Source of the DNA: Clostridia bacterium
Lineage (GTDB): Bacteria > Bacillota > Clostridia > Oscillospirales > CAG-272
Direction of reading: 5' to 3'
DNA length: 5,995 bases
Assembly (NCBI GenBank): GCA_024404435.1
Contig: JAKSPW010000088.1
Location: forward strand, 1 to 5,995
A program made the translations under genes and the position numbers. Under the pieces are notes generated by a model. It searched no databases. It worked only from the letters and a program-made list of their open reading frames with translations, and was not told where the DNA came from. Of the stretch, positions 1 through 5,995 are shown piece after piece (the first letter of the stretch is position 1; each line of letters begins with the position of its first letter).

Positions 1-49
1 TCTTTTTAAAAAAAGTTTCTCTGGACTCTTCAAAAGCTTTCAAAAAAGA
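1..49. repeat. AT-rich imperfect inverted repeat
   Basis: TCTTTTT at 1-7 is complementary to AAAAAGA at 43-49, and AAAG at 12-15 is complementary to CTTT at 37-40. Together they enclose a loop containing CTCTGGACTC. The element may extend left of the window. It looks like a fragment of an intergenic repeat rather than a terminator, because no U-tract follows the stem. Function is unknown. Confidence 0.4.
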
Positions 50-59
50 TTAACGTTGC

Positions 60-629
<570 letters not shown>

Positions 630-641
630 AAAGGGGTAAAT

Positions 642-1154
642 ATGCAGTCTCTTGAAATCATTTCGGTCAACGTATGGCAGATCGTGATTTCGCTGTGCAA
701 CCTTGCGATCCTTTTCTTCGTACTGAAGAAGTTTCTGTACAAGCCGGTAAAGAAGGCACTCGCCGCGCGCGAGGCGACTCTTAACGGGCAGTACGACCGT
801 GCTGCCGCCGCCGAAGCGGAAGCGGGCGAGATGAAGCGTCTTTGGGAAGAGAAGATGACGGGAGCCGACGAGAGTGCCGAAGCCATCATAAAGGAAGCCA
901 CGGAGTCGGCGGGACGCCGCAGCGAGGCGATCCTTGACGAGGCGAAGGAGAAGGCGGGGCGCATCGTGCGTCAGGCGGAGACCGACGCCGAGCTCGAGCG
1001 CTCACGCGCGGAGGCAGGCATGAGGCAGGAGATCGTCGACGTGTCGGCGCTCCTCTCCGAGAAGATGCTCCGCCGCGAGATCAACGAGGAAGATCACAGA
1101 GAACTGATCGACTCGTTCCTCTCCGAGATCGGCAATGAGGATAACAGACAATGA
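642..1154 (+). CDS. atpF: ATP synthase F0 subunit b
   Basis: This 170-residue protein is the peripheral-stalk subunit, which dimerises and holds the alpha3beta3 head still against the rotor. One N-terminal membrane helix lies at about residues 11-30, followed by the typical juxtamembrane segment FLYKPVKKALAAREATL (31-47). The rest, from about 48 to 165, is a long, highly charged alanine- and glutamate-rich helix of the kind that forms the right-handed coiled coil, and the C-terminal end should meet delta. AAGGGG at 631-636 is the ribosome binding site. Only one b gene is present, so a homodimer is expected rather than the b/b' pair of phototrophs. The stop codon overlaps the atpH start by four bases (ATGA at 1151-1154), which implies translational coupling. 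Confidence 0.96.
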   Translation: MQSLEIISVNVWQIVISLCNLAILFFVLKKFLYKPVKKALAAREATLNGQYDRAAAAEAEAGEMKRLWEEKMTGADESAEAIIKEATESAGRRSEAILDEAKEKAGRIVRQAETDAELERSRAEAGMRQEIVDVSALLSEKMLRREINEEDHRELIDSFLSEIGNEDNRQ

Positions 1155-1687
1155 CGGATATCTGCAAGGAATACGCCGTGGCTCTTTTCGAGCTGGCGGG
1201 CGAAAAGGGCGGCAGAGGCGAGCTGATGGATGCGCTATCGTTCATTGAGGGCATCTTCGACGTGACGCCGGGGCTGTCCGGCTTCCTGCGCTCACCCGCG
1301 ATCCCGCTGAGCCGCCGCACCGACACGGTGAAGGAGGCGTTCGGGGACAGCGTTCCCGAGACGGCAGTGAACTTTCTGTGTCTTCTCTGCGAGAAGGGGC
1401 AGACGGATCTCTTCCGCGACGCCGTAGGCGAGTACGCGAAGCTCTATGAAGAGAGCGTACGCCGCAGCCGTGCCGTGGTCACGAGTGCGGTTGAACTGAC
1501 GGACGCCGAAAAGGAACGCCTTGCCGAAGCTCTCACGAAGAAGAGCGGGACGGATCGCGTCGACGTCGAATACGTGATCGATCCCGATATCATCGGCGGT
1601 GTTATCGTCGAAACGGGCGGCGAGGTCATGGACGGAAGCGTCAGAGGCCGCCTCAACTCAATAAAAAAGGGGTTAGAAAATGAGTAA
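1151..1687 (+). CDS. atpH: ATP synthase F1 subunit delta
   Basis: This 178-residue protein caps the alpha3beta3 head and connects it to the b dimer (it corresponds to mitochondrial OSCP). The N-terminal helical domain, about residues 1-105, begins with the family pattern [11 protein letters not shown]. The C-terminal domain carries the most conserved stretch of the family, [20 protein letters not shown] at 144-163, followed by [11 protein letters not shown]. Length is normal. The start overlaps the atpF stop by four bases. A weak GAGG at 1137-1140, inside atpF, is the likely ribosome binding site, so initiation probably depends on coupling. The 3' end overlaps the atpA start by eight bases. 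Confidence 0.95.
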   Translation: MTDICKEYAVALFELAGEKGGRGELMDALSFIEGIFDVTPGLSGFLRSPAIPLSRRTDTVKEAFGDSVPETAVNFLCLLCEKGQTDLFRDAVGEYAKLYEESVRRSRAVVTSAVELTDAEKERLAEALTKKSGTDRVDVEYVIDPDIIGGVIVETGGEVMDGSVRGRLNSIKKGLENE

Positions 1688-3173
1688 ACGACCCGAAGAA
1701 ATAAGCAATATTCTGAAAGAACAGATCAGAAACTATAAAGAGCAGGTCGAGATGACCGAGACGGGCACCGTCGTGCTCGTCGGCGACGGTATCGCCCGAG
1801 TTTACGGACTCCGTAACTGCATGGCGAGCGAGCTTCTCGAATTTGACGACGGCAGCGTCGGACTCGCGCAGAACCTCGAGACCGACACGGTCTCCGTGGC
1901 TCTTCTCGCGGACAACAACGACATCCGCGAGGGCACGACTGTCCGCCGCACGGGCAAGGTCTTGTCCGTTCCGGTAGGAGAAGCCCTCCTCGGCAGAGTC
2001 GTGAACGCCCTCGGCGAGCCGATCGACGGCAAAGGCCCCGTCGAGACCACCGAGACGCGCCCGATCGAGTCGGAGGCTCCCGGCATCATCGAGAGAAAAT
2101 CCGTTTCCGTACCGCTTCAGACGGGCATCAAGGCCATCGACAGCATGATCCCGATCGGCCGCGGTCAGAGAGAACTTCTCATCGGCGACAGACAGACGGG
2201 TAAATCCGAGATCGCTCGCGACGCGATCATCAATCAGAAGAACACCGGAGTCATCTGCATCTACGTTGCGATAGGACAGAAAACGTCATCCGTCGTCTCC
2301 CTTGCCACGGAGCTTGCGGCGACGGGCGCGATGGATTATACGATAATCGTCTCCGCTACGGCGTCGGAAAGCGCGCCGCTTCAGTACATTTCCCCGTATT
2401 CGGGCTGTGCCATGGCGGAGTATTTCAGAGAGCAGGGACGCGACGTGCTGATCGTCTACGACGACCTCTCGAAGCACGCCGTCGCATACCGCGCACTCTC
2501 ACTTCTCATCCGCAGACCGCCGGGACGCGAAGCGTACCCCGGTGACGTATTCTACCTGCACTCACGTCTGCTCGAGCGCGCCGCGTGCGTCGCTCCCGAG
2601 TACGGCGGAGGCTCCATCACGGCTCTGCCGCTGATCGAGACGCAGGCGGGCGACGTTTCGGCATACATCCCGACGAACGTCATTTCCATCACGGACGGAC
2701 AGATCTTCCTCGAGACCGAGCTGTTCCACGCGGGCGTCATGCCTGCCATCAACCCGGGTATCTCGGTCAGCCGTGTCGGCGGTGCCGCACAGCTGAAGGG
2801 CATGAAGAAGGTCTCGGGCGAGCTGAAGCTTCTGTACTCGCAGTACCGCGAGCTTCAGGCGTTCTCGCAGTTCGGAAGCGACCTCGACGCGGACACGAAG
2901 GCGCGTCTCGCGCTCGGCGACAGAATAGTCGAGGTGCTCAAGCAGGGCAGAAATTCACCCGTGAGACCGGGATGCCAGGTCGCGATCATCTACGCGGTGA
3001 TCAACGGATACCTGAACGACGTGGCGGTCGCGGACGTTCACGATTACGAAACGCGCCTCTACGACAAGCTCGAAGCGGACTACAAGGACTGGCTCGAAAG
3101 GATCGAGTCGGGCTCGTTCACGGACGGGGACGTTGAGGAGCTGAAAGAGGCTCTCGGCTCGATGCGGAGGTAA
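1680..3173 (+). CDS. atpA: ATP synthase F1 subunit alpha
   Basis: This 497-residue non-catalytic nucleotide-binding subunit alternates with beta in the F1 head and supplies the arginine finger. The N-terminal beta-barrel domain covers about 25-92, the nucleotide-binding domain about 93-375 and the C-terminal helical domain the rest. The P-loop GDRQTGKS is at 169-176 with K175. The Walker B strand LIVYDD is at 257-262. The family signature [10 protein letters not shown] is at 355-364 and is followed at once by the arginine finger R365 in SRVGGAAQ. Length is at the lower end for the family, with a slightly short C terminus, but nothing essential is missing. AAGGGG at 1667-1672 serves the start. 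The gene overlaps atpH by eight bases and atpG begins three bases after its stop. Confidence 0.98.
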   Translation: MSKRPEEISNILKEQIRNYKEQVEMTETGTVVLVGDGIARVYGLRNCMASELLEFDDGSVGLAQNLETDTVSVALLADNNDIREGTTVRRTGKVLSVPVGEALLGRVVNALGEPIDGKGPVETTETRPIESEAPGIIERKSVSVPLQTGIKAIDSMIPIGRGQRELLIGDRQTGKSEIARDAIINQKNTGVICIYVAIGQKTSSVVSLATELAATGAMDYTIIVSATASESAPLQYISPYSGCAMAEYFREQGRDVLIVYDDLSKHAVAYRALSLLIRRPPGREAYPGDVFYLHSRLLERAACVAPEYGGGSITALPLIETQAGDVSAYIPTNVISITDGQIFLETELFHAGVMPAINPGISVSRVGGAAQLKGMKKVSGELKLLYSQYRELQAFSQFGSDLDADTKARLALGDRIVEVLKQGRNSPVRPGCQVAIIYAVINGYLNDVAVADVHDYETRLYDKLEADYKDWLERIESGSFTDGDVEELKEALGSMRR

Positions 3174-3176
3174 GGC

Positions 3177-3983
3177 ATGGGCGCCGATATGAAAAATCTG
3201 CGCACGCGGATACGCAGCGTGGATTCCACCCTTCATCTGACGAAGGCGATGGGGCTCGTCGCCTCGTCGAAGATCCGCCGCGCCAACGAAGCGATGGCGA
3301 AAAGCAGGGAATACGCCCGGGCGATCGGCTCGATGATCGAGACGCTCACGGGCAGTGCCGAGACGAGAAAAAGCCCCTACATGACCGTGCGGGACACGGG
3401 CAGAACGAGGCTCATCGTGATCGCGGGAGACCGCGGTCTCTGCGGCGGCTACAACGCCAATATTTTCCGCCTCATGCGCGAATATCCCGACACGGACAAC
3501 TATCCGATCGGCAAGAGAAGCTCCGACCGCTACGGCGGCGGATACAAGTCGAGCGAGACGTTCTCGAGAGACGACAGCTACGAGCTTGCAAGTCTCATGT
3601 GCCGCGACTTCAGGGAAGGCAAGTACGACAGGCTCGGCATCGTCTGCACGGAGTACGTTTCGGTGCTCTCGCAGACGGCGACGGTAAAGTGGGTGCTCCC
3701 GCTGACCGCGTCCGATAAGAACGACGCCGCGGGCATCCTTTTCGAGCCGAGTGAAGAAGCCGTTCTCGACGCGGCGGTCCCCGAATACGTTTCGGGGCTC
3801 ATCATGGAGGCAGTACGCGAGTCGTTCGCCTGTGAGGTCGCCGCACGACGCATGGCAATGGACAGCGCGGGCAAGAACGCGGAGGAAATGATCGCGGACC
3901 TGCAGCTCAGCTACAACCGCGCACGTCAGGGCGCGATCACGCAGGAGATCACCGAGATCGTCGCCGGCGCCAACGCGGAATAA
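3177..3983 (+). CDS. atpG: ATP synthase F1 subunit gamma
   Basis: This is the central shaft that turns inside alpha3beta3 and transmits ring rotation to the catalytic sites. The N-terminal helix (about 4-58) carries MKNLRTRIRSVDSTLHLTKA, the usual family opening. The Rossmann-like domain has GDRGLCGGYNANI at 84-96. The C-terminal helix ends with ITQEITEIVAGANA at 254-267, which fits the gamma-subunit signature. The protein has 268 residues, shorter than the 287 of E. coli. The shortening lies mostly in the outer domain around 108-135, which here is unusually rich in Gly, Ser, Arg and Tyr. The ATG at 3177 is preferred over the in-frame ATG at 3189 because GGAGG at 3166-3170 lies six bases before it. 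The stop codon is the left edge of a 231-nt structured spacer. Confidence 0.96.
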   Translation: MGADMKNLRTRIRSVDSTLHLTKAMGLVASSKIRRANEAMAKSREYARAIGSMIETLTGSAETRKSPYMTVRDTGRTRLIVIAGDRGLCGGYNANIFRLMREYPDTDNYPIGKRSSDRYGGGYKSSETFSRDDSYELASLMCRDFREGKYDRLGIVCTEYVSVLSQTATVKWVLPLTASDKNDAAGILFEPSEEAVLDAAVPEYVSGLIMEAVRESFACEVAARRMAMDSAGKNAEEMIADLQLSYNRARQGAITQEITEIVAGANAE

Positions 3984-4003
3984 AAACTTTGAAAAAGTTT
4001 TTA
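3982..4003 (+). other. AT-rich hairpin overlapping the atpG stop codon
   Basis: AAAAACTTT at 3982-3990 pairs perfectly with AAAGTTTTT at 3994-4002 around a GAA loop. T3981 and A4003 can add one more pair. It ends in five T residues, so a weak terminator or a pause site is conceivable. However, the stem is almost all A-T and more operon genes follow, so full termination is unlikely. Its first 16 bases match 244-259 upstream of atpE in inverted orientation. Confidence 0.55.
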
Positions 4004-4004
4004 A

Positions 4005-4020
4005 TGCACCGCAAGGTGCA
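4005..4020 (+). other. GNRA-loop hairpin
   Basis: TGCACC at 4005-4010 pairs perfectly with GGTGCA at 4015-4020 and closes the GNRA-type tetraloop GCAA. It is the first stem of the hairpin chain and shares its last two bases with the first CAATTCAT word of the array. Confidence 0.6.
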
Positions 4021-4200
4021 ATTCATGTGTCTTTTGTCGGGCAAAAGATACAATTCACGGCGAAGCCAATTCATGCGCCGTGAAGCGGCGCAATTCATTT
4101 CGATGAATTCTCGCTTCGCTCCATGAATTGCCCGACTTCGTCGCGGCATGAATTGCGTTTGAGCTTCGCACAAACGCATGAATTGCGGCAAAGCCGCATT
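4019..4200. repeat. Mirror-symmetric array of eight CAATTCAT / ATGAATTG words separated by small hairpins
   Basis: CAATTCAT or a one-base variant begins at 4019, 4051, 4067 and 4091. The reverse complement ATGAATTG or a one-base variant begins at 4103, 4123, 4148 and 4178. The two halves meet in the perfect palindrome AATTCAT-TTCG-ATGAATT (4092-4109). Most spacers form their own stem: 4026-4036 with 4042-4052 (one G-U pair), 4059-4061 with 4065-4067, 4074-4080 with 4086-4092, 4133-4136 with 4140-4143, 4154-4161 with 4171-4178, and 4184-4189 with 4193-4198. The stems differ in sequence, but loops are short and often TTC, TTCG or AAA. No protein is encoded. The array looks like a composite intergenic repeat that would be a chain of hairpins in the operon mRNA. 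Function is unknown. Confidence 0.75.
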
Positions 4201-4202
4201 AA

Positions 4203-5872
<1,670 letters not shown>

Positions 5873-5876
5873 AAAC

Positions 5877-5912
5877 AAAAAGCAGCCTTCCTGAAAAGGA
5901 AGGCTGCTTTTT
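5877..5912 (+). terminator. Intrinsic terminator of the atp operon
   Basis: AGCAGCCTTCC at 5881-5891 pairs perfectly with GGAAGGCTGCT at 5898-5908. A T-A pair (5892 with 5897) closes a GAAA tetraloop. The stem is followed by four T residues at 5909-5912, after the T at 5908 that ends it. Upstream A residues at 5877-5880 mirror the T-tract, so it could also act on transcripts arriving from the opposite strand. It begins five bases after the atpC stop and marks the end of the operon. Confidence 0.93.
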
Positions 5913-5995
5913 AGTGACAGCGCACGCTGTCCGACCTCCGGGTCACGGCTCGGCTCTGACAACCCACCGGGTTGTCATTCACTACCTCGCCGCCG
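5913..5995. other. Structured non-coding tail with three consecutive hairpins
   Basis: GACAGC at 5916-5921 pairs with GCTGTC at 5926-5931. GACC at 5933-5936 pairs with GGTC at 5941-5944. TGACAACCC at 5957-5965 pairs perfectly with GGGTTGTCA at 5969-5977 around an ACC loop. No gene is visible on either strand. The dense palindromes resemble the other intergenic repeats of this window in style, though not in sequence. The element probably continues beyond the window. Confidence 0.5.

Noticed and set aside
2585..3136. A 183-codon open frame on the + strand inside atpA
   Set aside because: It is an out-of-frame, Arg-rich shadow of the alpha subunit C-terminal half, with no ribosome binding site or recognisable domain.
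3982..4003. A terminator splitting the operon between atpG and atpD
   Set aside because: The stem is almost wholly A-T with five T residues and no GC-rich base, unlike the real terminator after atpC. atpD and atpC have no evident promoter of their own in the spacer, so read-through is expected.
4019..4200. A CRISPR array
   Set aside because: The repeated word is only 8 bases, spacing varies from about 12 to 32, orientation reverses in the middle, and the spacers are themselves palindromic.

Overview
The window carries most of one F-type ATP synthase operon, all on the + strand, in the order atpE (c), atpF (b), atpH (delta), atpA (alpha), atpG (gamma), atpD (beta), atpC (epsilon), closed by a strong intrinsic terminator. 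All seven proteins are full-length matches to their families by motif, except that epsilon lacks its C-terminal helical domain. No subunit a gene (atpB) is seen. It normally sits just upstream of atpE and would lie before base 1 if present. The gene order, a single b subunit, a separate delta, GC-rich coding sequence and good Shine-Dalgarno sites suggest an anaerobic Bacillota of the class Clostridia, probably uncultured or gut-associated. That placement is inference from style, not from a database match.

Layout. Bases 1-344 hold no convincing gene. They contain an AT-rich hairpin, a 132-bp element with near-perfect 28-29-bp inverted ends (60-191), and two adjacent hairpins (241-304) just before the atpE ribosome binding site. 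The genes from 345 to 3983 are tightly packed: a 12-nt gap E-F, a 4-nt overlap F-H, an 8-nt overlap H-A and a 3-nt gap A-G. The packing is then broken by a 231-nt non-coding insert (3984-4214) between atpG and atpD. Most of this insert is a chain of small hairpins punctuated by eight copies of CAATTCAT or its reverse complement, arranged as mirror images around a UUCG-loop palindrome. atpD and atpC follow with a 4-nt overlap, then the terminator (5877-5912) and 83 bases of structured non-coding DNA.

How the genes work together. The c ring with subunit a (not seen) carries ions across the membrane. The b dimer and delta form the peripheral stalk, gamma and epsilon the central rotor, and alpha3beta3 the catalytic head. 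The c subunit has the Na+-type ligand pattern, including a glutamate where most Na+-binding rings have glutamine (E31 with E64). This matches the two-carboxylate Na+ rotor described for Fusobacterium nucleatum. Together with the short epsilon, which lacks the usual inhibitory domain, it suggests an enzyme in a fermenter that can run as a Na+-coupled ATPase or synthase. That is inference. The two points most worth following up are this rotor chemistry and the hairpin arrays inserted into an essential operon.
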